Shown: piece by piece, positions 1 through 6,868 of the stretch
Layout: each line of letters opens with the position of its first letter
Numbering within the stretch: position 1 is the first letter of the stretch
DNA from: RGIG1995 sp045587445
GTDB lineage: Bacteria; Bacillota; Clostridia; Oscillospirales; CAG-272
Reading direction: 5' to 3'
NCBI GenBank assembly: GCA_045587445.1
Contig: JAZNCH010000060.1
Coordinates: forward strand, 1-40,540
Length of the DNA: 40,540 nt
Position numbers and translations under genes: made by a program
The notes under the pieces: generated by a model
Databases searched by the model: none
Told to the model about the DNA's origin: nothing
What the model saw: the letters and a program-made list of their open reading frames with translations, nothing else

Positions 1-35
1 AAAAGAAAATGCTCTCCGCAAAAAATACGGGGAGC
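1..35 (-). terminator. Intrinsic terminator of the FMN riboswitch
   Basis: On the minus strand an 8-bp stem (11-18 with 28-35, one G-T pair) is followed by a T-rich tail at 10-1. It lies about 35 bases downstream of the FMN aptamer, the usual spacing for an expression platform that stops transcription when FMN is bound. Confidence 0.75.
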
Positions 36-70
36 ATAATTATAACACAGATAACAATATTATAACCGTT

Positions 71-190
71 CTTCTTTCATCCGGACTGTAACCGTCGGCT
101 CTGGAATTTCACCAAATCAGCCGTTTTTATACTATACAAAACGGCTCGCGGGCTGTACCGCCGGTGGGGACTTTCACCCCGCCCCGAAGC
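71..190 (-). promoter_or_regulatory. FMN riboswitch (RFN element)
   Basis: Read on the minus strand, the conserved RFN blocks appear in order: CTTCGGGGC, GGGTGAAAGTCCCCACCGGC, AGCCCGCGAGC, a variable hairpin with ACGGCT-type arms, TGGTGAAATTCCAGAGCCGA, and ACAGTCCGGATG ending in GAAGAA. The CTTC at the 5' edge can pair with the GAAG at the 3' edge to close P1. RFN elements bind FMN and repress riboflavin synthesis or transport genes. The controlled gene lies left of position 1 and is not visible; ribU or a rib operon is the usual partner (inference). Confidence 0.95.
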
Positions 191-241
191 TGTTGCTACT
201 ATTATATTCGTATTATATGCAATTGTCAAGTACTATCAAAC

Positions 242-271
242 AAAAAACAGACAGAGTAAAAACTCTGCCTG
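242..271 (-). terminator. Terminator of the str operon after tuf
   Basis: A 10-bp stem (248-257 with 262-271, one G-T pair) with a 4-base loop is followed on the minus strand by six T (247-242). It sits 38 bases after the tuf stop and separates the str operon from the FMN-riboswitch transcript. Confidence 0.85.
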
Positions 272-309
272 CTTTTATAGGAATATTTTTTAAATATTAT
301 CTTTAAAAA

Positions 310-1515
310 TTATTCAATGATTTCGGAAACAACGCCGGAACCAACTGTTCTACCACCTTCACGGATAGCAAAACGGAGACCCTTTTCGATAGCAACAGGA
401 GTGATAAGTTCAACAGTCATGTCAACGTTATCACCGGGTTTGCACATCTCAACGCCTTCAGGAAGGTTGATGATACCGGTAACGTCTGTTGTTCTAAGGT
501 AGAACTGAGGTCTGTAACCGGAGAAGAAAGGCTTCTGACGTCCGCCTTCTTTTTCTGTAAGAATGTAAACCTGACCAACAAACTTGGTGTGAGGCTGGAT
601 AGAACCGGGCTTACAGAGAACCTGTCCTCTTTCAATTTCGTTCTTTGCGATACCACGAAGGAGAAGACCTACGTTGTCGCCTGCTTCAGCCTGATCGAGA
701 AGCTTGTGGAACATTTCAACACCTGTAACAACAGTATTCTTGTTTTCTGATGCGAGACCAACGATTTCAACAGTGTCAGAAACCTTAACTGTACCACGTT
801 CAACTCTACCTGTAGCAACAGTACCACGACCGGAGATAGAGAATACGTCTTCTACAGGCATAAGGAAGGGAAGGTCAGCCTGTCTGTCAGGAGTAGGAAT
901 GTATTCGTCAACAGCTGCCATGAGCTCAACGATAGGAGCATATTCAGGAGCGTTGATATCTGTGTTTGTAGATTCAAGAGCAGTTCTTGCAGAACCACGA
1001 ATGATAGGTGTGTTGTCACCGTCGAATTCGTACTGAGAAAGGAGATCACGGATTTCCATTTCAACGAGTTCGAGAAGTTCTTCGTCATCAACAAGGTCAG
1101 TCTTGTTCATGAATACAACGATCTGAGGAACGTTAACCTGACGAGCGAGGAGAACGTGCTCACGAGTCTGCTGAAGGGGACCGTCAGATGCAGCAACAAC
1201 GAGGATAGCGCCGTCCATCTGAGCAGCACCGGTGATCATGTTTTTAACATAGTCAGCGTGTCCGGGGCAGTCAACGTGTGCATAGTGACGATTTTCTGTT
1301 TCATATTCAACGTGTCTTGTGTTGATTGTGATACCTCTTGCTCTTTCTTCGGGAGCATTGTCGATCTGATCGTATGCCTGGAATTCGATCTTATCGTTGT
1401 TGAGAGAAAGTGTCTTTGTGATAGCTGCTGTAAGAGTTGTCTTACCATGGTCAACGTGGCCGATAGTACCAATGTTAACGTGGGGTTTCGTACGTTCAAA
1501 TTTTTCCTTTGCCAT
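310..1515 (-). CDS. tuf: Elongation factor Tu
   Basis: EF-Tu is the GTPase that delivers aminoacyl-tRNA to the ribosomal A site. The 401-residue protein has the P-loop GHVDHGKT near residue 19, the switch II motif DCPGHADY near residue 82 and the NKTD guanine-specificity motif near residue 137, followed by the two beta-barrel domains. The length is a few residues above the usual 393-397. A strong AGGAGG lies 8 bases before the ATG. It is the last gene of the rpsL-rpsG-fusA-tuf operon, 25 bases after fusA, and is followed by an intrinsic terminator. No second tuf copy is seen in the window. Confidence 0.98.
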   Translation of the reverse strand: MAKEKFERTKPHVNIGTIGHVDHGKTTLTAAITKTLSLNNDKIEFQAYDQIDNAPEERARGITINTRHVEYETENRHYAHVDCPGHADYVKNMITGAAQMDGAILVVAASDGPLQQTREHVLLARQVNVPQIVVFMNKTDLVDDEELLELVEMEIRDLLSQYEFDGDNTPIIRGSARTALESTNTDINAPEYAPIVELMAAVDEYIPTPDRQADLPFLMPVEDVFSISGRGTVATGRVERGTVKVSDTVEIVGLASENKNTVVTGVEMFHKLLDQAEAGDNVGLLLRGIAKNEIERGQVLCKPGSIQPHTKFVGQVYILTEKEGGRQKPFFSGYRPQFYLRTTDVTGIINLPEGVEMCKPGDNVDMTVELITPVAIEKGLRFAIREGGRTVGSGVVSEIIE

Positions 1516-1540
1516 TTTAGTTTTCCTCCTAAAATATTAC

Positions 1541-3628
1541 TTATTTATTTTGTTCTTTCATTCTTGCGGAAACCAATGTTTCCATGATTGACTTAGGAAC
1601 TTCAGCGAAGTGGCTGGGCTCCATAGAATACTGACCACGTCCCTGTGTCTTGGAACGGAGGTCTGTTGCATAACCAAACATTTCGGACAGAGGTACGAAT
1701 GCCTTAATTTCTTGAGCACCCGATACAGCTTCCATAGACTGGATCTGACCGCGTCTGGAGTTGAGGTCACCGATTACATCGCCCATGTAATCTTCGGGAG
1801 TTATAACAACAACCTTCATTACAGGCTCTGTAAGAACAGGATCTGCCTTCTTCATTGCATCCTTGAATGCCATAGAACCGGCAATCTTAAACGCCATTTC
1901 AGAAGAGTCAACTTCATGGTAAGAACCGTCTTCAAGGGTAATCTTTACGTCAACAACGTTGTAGCCTGCAACTGTACCTGTGAGCATTGCACCCTGAATA
2001 CCTGCATCAACAGCGGGGATATATTCCTTAGGAATAGCACCACCAACAACCTTGTTAATAAATTCATAGCCCTTGCCGGCTTCGTTAGGTTCAATAGTAA
2101 TTTTAACGTGACCGTACTGACCTTTACCACCGGACTGACGTGCATACTTCGTATCGGAGTATGCAGACTTTCTGATGGTTTCTTTGTAGGAAACCTGAGG
2201 CTTACCTACGTTAGCTTCAACCTTAAATTCGCGAAGCAAACGGTCAACGATGATTTCGAGGTGCAATTCACCCATACCAGCAATAATTGTTTGTCCGGTG
2301 TCATCATCTGTATAAGTTCTGAATGTGGGGTCTTCTTCAGCAAGCTTTGCCAAAGCAATACCCAATTTTTCCTGACCCGCCTTGGTCTTAGGCTCAATAG
2401 CAACACGGATAACGGGATCCGGGAATTCCATTGATTCGAGGATAATGGGGTGCTTTTCATCACAAAGTGTATCACCTGTTGTTGTATTCTTAACGCCTAC
2501 AACAGCTGCAATATCACCTGCATAGCACTTGTCTATATCCTGACGGTCATTGGAGTGCATCTGAAGAATACGACCGAATCTTTCCTTTGCACCCTTAGTG
2601 GTATTGTAAGCAGTAGAACCTGTTTCAATAACACCGGAGTAAACACGGAAGAAGCAAAGCTTTCCAACAAAAGGGTCAGTCATAATCTTAAATGCGAGAG
2701 CAGCAAAAGGTTCGTCATCAGAAGAAGGACGAGTTTCTTCCTGCTGAGTATCGGGGTTGATACCACCGATATCGGGAACGTCAATAGGCGCAGGCATATA
2801 GTCGATGATAGCATCGAGGAGCTTCTGAACGCCCTTGTTCTTATAAGAAGTTCCGCAAACAACGGGAACTATCTGGTTAGCAATAGTAGCTTTACGAATA
2901 GCAACTTTAAGCTCTTCTACAGTGATTTCTTCATCATTGAAGAACTTATCAAGCAATGCATCGTCTGTTTCAGCAACAGCTTCAATAAGCTTTGCACGGT
3001 ATTCCTGAGCCTTTTCAAGCATGTCTTCCGGAATGGGTTCGACACGCATATCTTTTCCTAATTCATCGTAATATACGTCAGCTTCCATATTGAGAAGGTC
3101 GATGATTCCTCTGAAAGTATCTTCGGCACCGATGGGGAGCTGAATCGGCACAGCGTTCGCCTTAAGTCTTTCATGCATCATGTCAACAACTCGGTAGAAG
3201 TTTGCACCCATAATATCCATCTTGTTAACATAAGCCATACGCGGTACGCCGTATTTATCAGCCTGACGCCAAACGGTTTCAGACTGAGGCTCAACACCGC
3301 CTTTAGCACACAATACTGTTACTGAACCGTCGAGAACTCTGAGCGAACGCTCAACTTCAACAGTAAAGTCAACGTGTCCGGGAGTATCAATAATGTTGAT
3401 ACGGTGGTTCTTCCAGAAACATGTTGTAGCAGCAGAAGTAATTGTAATACCTCTTTCCTGCTCCTGAACCATCCAGTCCATCGTTGCGCCGCCGTCGTGT
3501 GTCTCACCCATCTTATGAGTCTTACCTGTATAGAACAGGATACGCTCTGTAGTGGTGGTCTTACCGGCGTCAATGTGTGCCATAATGCCTATATTACGTG
3601 TTTTTTCGAGTGTATATTCTCTTGGCAT
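1541..3628 (-). CDS. fusA: Elongation factor G
   Basis: EF-G is the GTPase that catalyses ribosomal translocation and helps ribosome recycling. The 695-residue protein begins MPREYTLEKTRNIGIMAHID and carries the P-loop AHIDAGKTTTTE, the RGITITSAATT switch I region, DTPGHVDF and NKMD, then the domain IV region around the GQYGHVKI segment. The length matches canonical fusA (about 690-700). It lies between rpsG (29-base gap) and tuf (25-base gap) on the same strand, the standard str-operon order. An AAGGAGATAT site precedes the ATG. Nothing indicates a ribosome-protection paralogue such as TetM. Confidence 0.98.
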   Translation of the reverse strand: MPREYTLEKTRNIGIMAHIDAGKTTTTERILFYTGKTHKMGETHDGGATMDWMVQEQERGITITSAATTCFWKNHRINIIDTPGHVDFTVEVERSLRVLDGSVTVLCAKGGVEPQSETVWRQADKYGVPRMAYVNKMDIMGANFYRVVDMMHERLKANAVPIQLPIGAEDTFRGIIDLLNMEADVYYDELGKDMRVEPIPEDMLEKAQEYRAKLIEAVAETDDALLDKFFNDEEITVEELKVAIRKATIANQIVPVVCGTSYKNKGVQKLLDAIIDYMPAPIDVPDIGGINPDTQQEETRPSSDDEPFAALAFKIMTDPFVGKLCFFRVYSGVIETGSTAYNTTKGAKERFGRILQMHSNDRQDIDKCYAGDIAAVVGVKNTTTGDTLCDEKHPIILESMEFPDPVIRVAIEPKTKAGQEKLGIALAKLAEEDPTFRTYTDDDTGQTIIAGMGELHLEIIVDRLLREFKVEANVGKPQVSYKETIRKSAYSDTKYARQSGGKGQYGHVKITIEPNEAGKGYEFINKVVGGAIPKEYIPAVDAGIQGAMLTGTVAGYNVVDVKITLEDGSYHEVDSSEMAFKIAGSMAFKDAMKKADPVLTEPVMKVVVITPEDYMGDVIGDLNSRRGQIQSMEAVSGAQEIKAFVPLSEMFGYATDLRSKTQGRGQYSMEPSHFAEVPKSIMETLVSARMKEQNK

Positions 3629-3657
3629 TATAATATCTCCTTATATTTTATGCGGCA

Positions 3658-4128
3658 TTAATATCTGTAATGTGCAAAAGCCTTATTAGCTTCAGCCATT
3701 CTGTGTGTTTCTTCTTTCTTCTTGAAAGCACCGCCTGTGCTGTTGATTGCATCCATAATTTCGTTTGCGAGTCTTTCAGCCATTGTCTTCTCGCCACGAG
3801 TTCTTGAGAATGCTGTCAACCAACGAAGACCGAGTGTCTGTCTTCTTTCTGCTCTTACTTCCATAGGAACCTGATATGTTGAACCACCTACACGGCGAGC
3901 CTTTACTTCAAGTACAGGCATAACGTTTTCCATGGCAGCGTTGAACTGTTCGAGTGCGGGCTTACCTGTCTTAGCTTCTACAGCTGCGAAAGCCTCGTAA
4001 ACGATTTTCTGAGCAACACCCTTCTTACCATCCAACATAATGTTGTTGATAAGCTTTGTAACCAACTTTGAGTTGTACAAAGGATCGGGCAATACATCTC
4101 TCTTAGCAATTTTACCTCTTCTTGGCAC
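3658..4128 (-). CDS. rpsG: 30S ribosomal protein S7 (GTG start)
   Basis: S7 is a primary 16S rRNA binder that nucleates assembly of the 30S head. The start chosen is the GTG at 4128, giving 156 residues beginning (V/M)PRRGKIAKRDVLPDP, exactly the family length. An AAGGAGGG ribosome binding site lies 6-7 bases before it. An in-frame ATG upstream at 4191 would add 21 residues with no family counterpart, so it is rejected. The conserved features include the VGGSTYQVP segment, the RWL region and the MAERLANEI helix. It is the second gene of the str operon, 172 bases after rpsL. Confidence 0.96.
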   Translation of the reverse strand: MPRRGKIAKRDVLPDPLYNSKLVTKLINNIMLDGKKGVAQKIVYEAFAAVEAKTGKPALEQFNAAMENVMPVLEVKARRVGGSTYQVPMEVRAERRQTLGLRWLTAFSRTRGEKTMAERLANEIMDAINSTGGAFKKKEETHRMAEANKAFAHYRY

Positions 4129-4212
4129 GGATCTTCCCTCCTTCATAAATAATAATGAATTCATAGGTACTCGAAGAATAACTTCGTACATGCTTTTTCC
4201 GAGGCGGTTAAA

Positions 4213-4258
4213 TATTTATATATAAATAAGTACCGGTCATTCGGATAATCGCAATGAC
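4213..4258 (-). promoter_or_regulatory. rpsL-rpsG intercistronic palindrome and hairpin
   Basis: The 172-base gap contains a perfect 16-bp AT palindrome (4213-4228) and a hairpin whose arms GTCATTCG and CG-AATGAC (4236-4243, 4250-4258) pair with a one-base bulge. In E. coli the rpsL-rpsG spacer is the S7 autoregulatory target. Whether this spacer plays that role is inference; no primary-sequence match to the E. coli site was seen. Confidence 0.35.
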
Positions 4259-4300
4259 GATATTCATGTGTTACCTTAAAATAAAATGTGGTACAGAAAC

Positions 4301-4711
4301 TTACTTAGGTCTCTTTGCACCGTACTTGGAACGGCTCTGTTTGCGGTTTGCAACGCCCTGAGCATCCAAGCTACCTCTGATGATGTGATAACGCACACCG
4401 GGGAGGTCTCTAACCCTTCCGCCTCTGATGAGTACAACCGAGTGTTCCTGAAGGTTATGTCCTATACCGGGGATATAAGTCGTAGCTTCAAGACCGTTTG
4501 TTAAACGTACTCTCGCAATTTTACGGAGAGCTGAGTTAGGCTTCTTAGGGCTTGTTGTAGAAACTTTGGTGCAAACACCACGCTTCTGAGGAGCACTGAG
4601 GTCTGTAGGAACGTTCTTAATGGTATTGAAACCCTTCTGGAGAACGGGAGCCTTAGACTTGTATGTCTTCTCTGATCTGCCCTGCTTTACTAACTGGTTA
4701 AAGGTTGGCAT
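4301..4711 (-). CDS. rpsL: 30S ribosomal protein S12
   Basis: S12 sits at the decoding centre and controls accuracy. The 136-residue protein begins MPTFNQLVKQGRSEK and contains TTSPKKPNSALRKIARVRLT and the RGGRVRDLPGVRYH loop. In most bacteria that loop reads RGGRVKDLPGVRYH; here the codon at the K87/K88 position is AGA (Arg), a substitution known to give streptomycin resistance in E. coli and Mycobacterium. The K42/K43 position is the usual Lys. An AGGAGG-type site precedes the ATG. It is the first gene of the str operon, driven by the promoter at 4785-4813. Confidence 0.98.
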   Translation of the reverse strand: MPTFNQLVKQGRSEKTYKSKAPVLQKGFNTIKNVPTDLSAPQKRGVCTKVSTTSPKKPNSALRKIARVRLTNGLEATTYIPGIGHNLQEHSVVLIRGGRVRDLPGVRYHIIRGSLDAQGVANRKQSRSKYGAKRPK

Positions 4712-4747
4712 ATTCTTCCTCCTTCTTCAATTTTTCTACTTATAAAT

Positions 4748-4763
4748 AGGCATAACTATGCCT
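4748..4763. repeat. Inverted repeat in the str operon leader
   Basis: AGGCATA and TATGCCT form a perfect 7-bp inverted repeat around a 2-base centre, within the roughly 65-base untranslated leader of rpsL and just downstream of the promoter. It could be an operator or an RNA hairpin; the sequence does not decide. Confidence 0.4.
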
Positions 4764-4784
4764 ATGCATACATAGATACAATAG

Positions 4785-4813
4785 ATTATACCACCGCTTT
4801 ATATAATTGTCAA
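4785..4813 (-). promoter_or_regulatory. Sigma-A promoter of the str operon
   Basis: On the minus strand TTGACA (4813-4808), a 17-base spacer and TATAAT (4790-4785) match the consensus at all twelve positions. The expected start of transcription is near 4778. Confidence 0.92.
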
Positions 4814-4906
4814 CAAGCTTCTATTTTATGCAAAATTTTCTATGTTTTGCACAATTTTCTTTTTATTTTATCTACAATTATACACAAATCATCCATTTAC
4901 CAACAA

Positions 4907-4935
4907 ACCCCTCTTAAATTCATCAAGAGGTTTTT
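4907..4935. terminator. Probable terminator after the 609-residue lipoprotein gene
   Basis: CCTCTT (4910-4915) pairs with AAGAGG (4925-4930) around a 9-base loop, 12 bases after the stop codon. The clean T5 run follows on the plus strand; on the minus strand the tail is GGTTTGTT, so the termination strength for the minus-strand gene is uncertain. Confidence 0.45.
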
Positions 4936-4941
4936 GTTATA

Positions 4942-6771
4942 TCAAACTTTTATTCCATAGTATTTTTCAAGCCATCCGTCTACAAGAGAGCCGTACACTT
5001 CCTCGGACTCCCTAAAAACACGCATATTCTTTAAATCTGTTAAATAATCCTTGAATTCGGTACTTGCCCCCAATTTATCAAGCAAGACGGAATCTGCGTT
5101 TTGTAAATCCTCCAAGTCATACAGCTTCCCACAAAAATATAGAACAGTCGGGTTCTTTAGTTCTCTTCTTAAAGTGTCTTCATCATAATCACCAAAAAGC
5201 AATTCAAAGTCTTTCCAATTAAGGAAGTAACGAGTCATTTCTTCAGTTGTGGTTATTCTGTACTCATTTTCTTTCCGAAATTCTTCCGTTCTGCTTTTAA
5301 GATTCATATCCCGAATAAGATAATACGCAGTTGGCAAATAATCCAGTTCATCGGCATTTGTTTTATATAAATAGTTATTAAAAAAATATTCTCCTACTTC
5401 TTTTATTCTGAAGAAAACCCCCGAAAAACCGCTATTTACAATTTTTGAATTGTAGTAACGCGATATTTCTCCTTTTTTAGCATAAGAATTAATCAAGGTA
5501 TTTCCATATTCTATTCTATGTGATAAAACAGTAAATTTCTTTTGAGCTTCATCATTACGTATGTAGTTTCCATCCTCATCTTTACCCAAAAACTCTAACA
5601 AGCTTGTTTCTTTTGACATCTCATATTTAAATCTTGCATACGCTTTTGAATCGGCATAACACAAAAACTCGTCATACAATTCCATATCCTCAAAGAATAT
5701 CCAACACCACTCTTTGAAGGTATGTGCTTGATCTTTGTATATTATCAAATCAGAATCCATAAAATCGTAAAAAGCTCCGGAACAATATACATAATTATTT
5801 TTGCAAAGTTTTTTTCTTACATCAAATTCATTATCTGAAAACAATACAGTTAAATCACTATGATCGTATACAGGATAAAAATCTCCGTATTTAAGGTTAT
5901 ATTCCCTCAATTTATTATTTATTTCTAAAAACGCATTACAATCCACATTCAAATAACGAATTAACATATAAATCGGAGGAGTAAGACCGTTATATTCTTT
6001 CCAAAAAATATTGTCTAAGTATTCGTCTATTTTATCTGTATCACACAAAAACCCCAATATCGAAATATTATAAAACCTATCCGGGTAGTATTTGGGTGCA
6101 GAAGTATTGTATTCAGAATTCAAATTCTGACTGATCCATTCACTCGGAAATGTTAATGGATCCTCCTTTTTCTCCCGCAACATAAAGCTGACCGCAGTAT
6201 CTTTGTTACAAATATCTTTTGATACTTCAAATACCACAGAAGATGACAAAGTCGAGCTTTTAGATAAATCTTTATATAAATCTTTATTTTTCACTTCTTC
6301 AAACAGTATTTCAATCTGCTCATTGTTACCGTAAACTTGGCTTATATCTCCATACAAAACCAAGTCTTTTCTTTTTGATATACATATAATCAAGTTGTTA
6401 TTTTTAAAAAATCTGTCGCCGTAGTTGTTTCTTAATTTCCCTAAATAATTCGGCACAGCAGGTAATGCAATATTCTTTTTAATATTTTTATTATCCAAAA
6501 ACTCTTTAAGCTCCTTCGTCGAGGTAATTACTTGAGCTACCTCTTCATCTGCCCCCGACACATATAACTCATAGCTATATTCACATATTTCCCTCGGTGG
6601 AGTATTTTGTTGCGGTTTTTGAGTGGTTGGTTCTAATACTGTTTCTAAACTATCAGAAGTGTTTTCGCCCTTATTAACGTATGGCTCTTCGGTATTTGTA
6701 CAGTCAAAGAGCAATGTTGCATAAACTAAAAACAACAATAAAATAATTGTCCGCTTCATTCCTTTTTTCAT
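4942..6771 (-). CDS. Putative lipoprotein, two-module paralogue (long form)
   Basis: I do not recognise a named family over the full 609 residues. An N-terminal Lys/Arg-rich hydrophobic segment ends in LLFDC (Cys24), a lipoprotein-type signal with an unusual Asp at -1, followed by a Thr/Glu/Pro-rich linker. Residues about 80-195 resemble PrcB C-terminal-like beta domains (tentative). Residues about 264-350 and 479-566 are two copies of one module: a Pro-x-x-Tyr-x-Leu-Ile-Arg helix, a Phe...Asn-Glu helix, a Leu-Phe-x-Asp segment and a Tyr-x-x-Gly-x-x-Tyr-Asp strand. The C terminus YGSLVDGWLEKYYGIKV is shared with the next gene upstream (6869-8206). It is probably anchored outside the membrane. 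The AAAGGAG site lies 9 bases before the ATG. It is likely the last gene of the accessory cassette; function unknown. Confidence 0.85.
   Translation of the reverse strand: MKKGMKRTIILLLFLVYATLLFDCTNTEEPYVNKGENTSDSLETVLEPTTQKPQQNTPPREICEYSYELYVSGADEEVAQVITSTKELKEFLDNKNIKKNIALPAVPNYLGKLRNNYGDRFFKNNNLIICISKRKDLVLYGDISQVYGNNEQIEILFEEVKNKDLYKDLSKSSTLSSSVVFEVSKDICNKDTAVSFMLREKKEDPLTFPSEWISQNLNSEYNTSAPKYYPDRFYNISILGFLCDTDKIDEYLDNIFWKEYNGLTPPIYMLIRYLNVDCNAFLEINNKLREYNLKYGDFYPVYDHSDLTVLFSDNEFDVRKKLCKNNYVYCSGAFYDFMDSDLIIYKDQAHTFKEWCWIFFEDMELYDEFLCYADSKAYARFKYEMSKETSLLEFLGKDEDGNYIRNDEAQKKFTVLSHRIEYGNTLINSYAKKGEISRYYNSKIVNSGFSGVFFRIKEVGEYFFNNYLYKTNADELDYLPTAYYLIRDMNLKSRTEEFRKENEYRITTTEEMTRYFLNWKDFELLFGDYDEDTLRRELKNPTVLYFCGKLYDLEDLQNADSVLLDKLGASTEFKDYLTDLKNMRVFRESEEVYGSLVDGWLEKYYGIKV
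4951..4996. repeat. Direct repeat copy 1 (3' end of lipoprotein gene)
   Basis: This 46-base stretch encodes the shared C-terminal residues of the long lipoprotein. It matches 6875-6920 at 44 of 46 bases by direct comparison, far closer than the rest of the two genes. Confidence 0.9.
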
Positions 6772-6791
6772 CTGACATCGCTCCTTTCATA

Positions 6792-6817
6792 TTGCCGAGT
6801 GCATTTGCACTCGGCAA
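6792..6817. repeat. Perfect 12-bp inverted repeat between the two lipoprotein genes
   Basis: TTGCCGAGTGCA pairs perfectly with TGCACTCGGCAA around a 2-base centre. On the minus strand it ends only a few bases before the AAAGGAG site of the 609-residue lipoprotein. No T tract follows, so it is not a normal intrinsic terminator; it may stabilise or process the mRNA, or bind a protein. Confidence 0.8.
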
Positions 6818-6868
6818 CACACTAAATAATGTTAAAACACTTGTTCAAGTTTTACAAAAACAACTATA

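Noticed and set aside
1610..2434. Open frame of 274 codons on the plus strand opposite fusA
   Set aside because: It overlaps fusA fully, lacks a ribosome binding site and shows no recognisable motif; it is a by-product of fusA codon use.
4129..4191. Extended N terminus of rpsG from an upstream ATG
   Set aside because: The additional 21 residues are absent from S7 proteins, and the GTG at 4128 has an ideal AAGGAGGG site and gives the exact family length.
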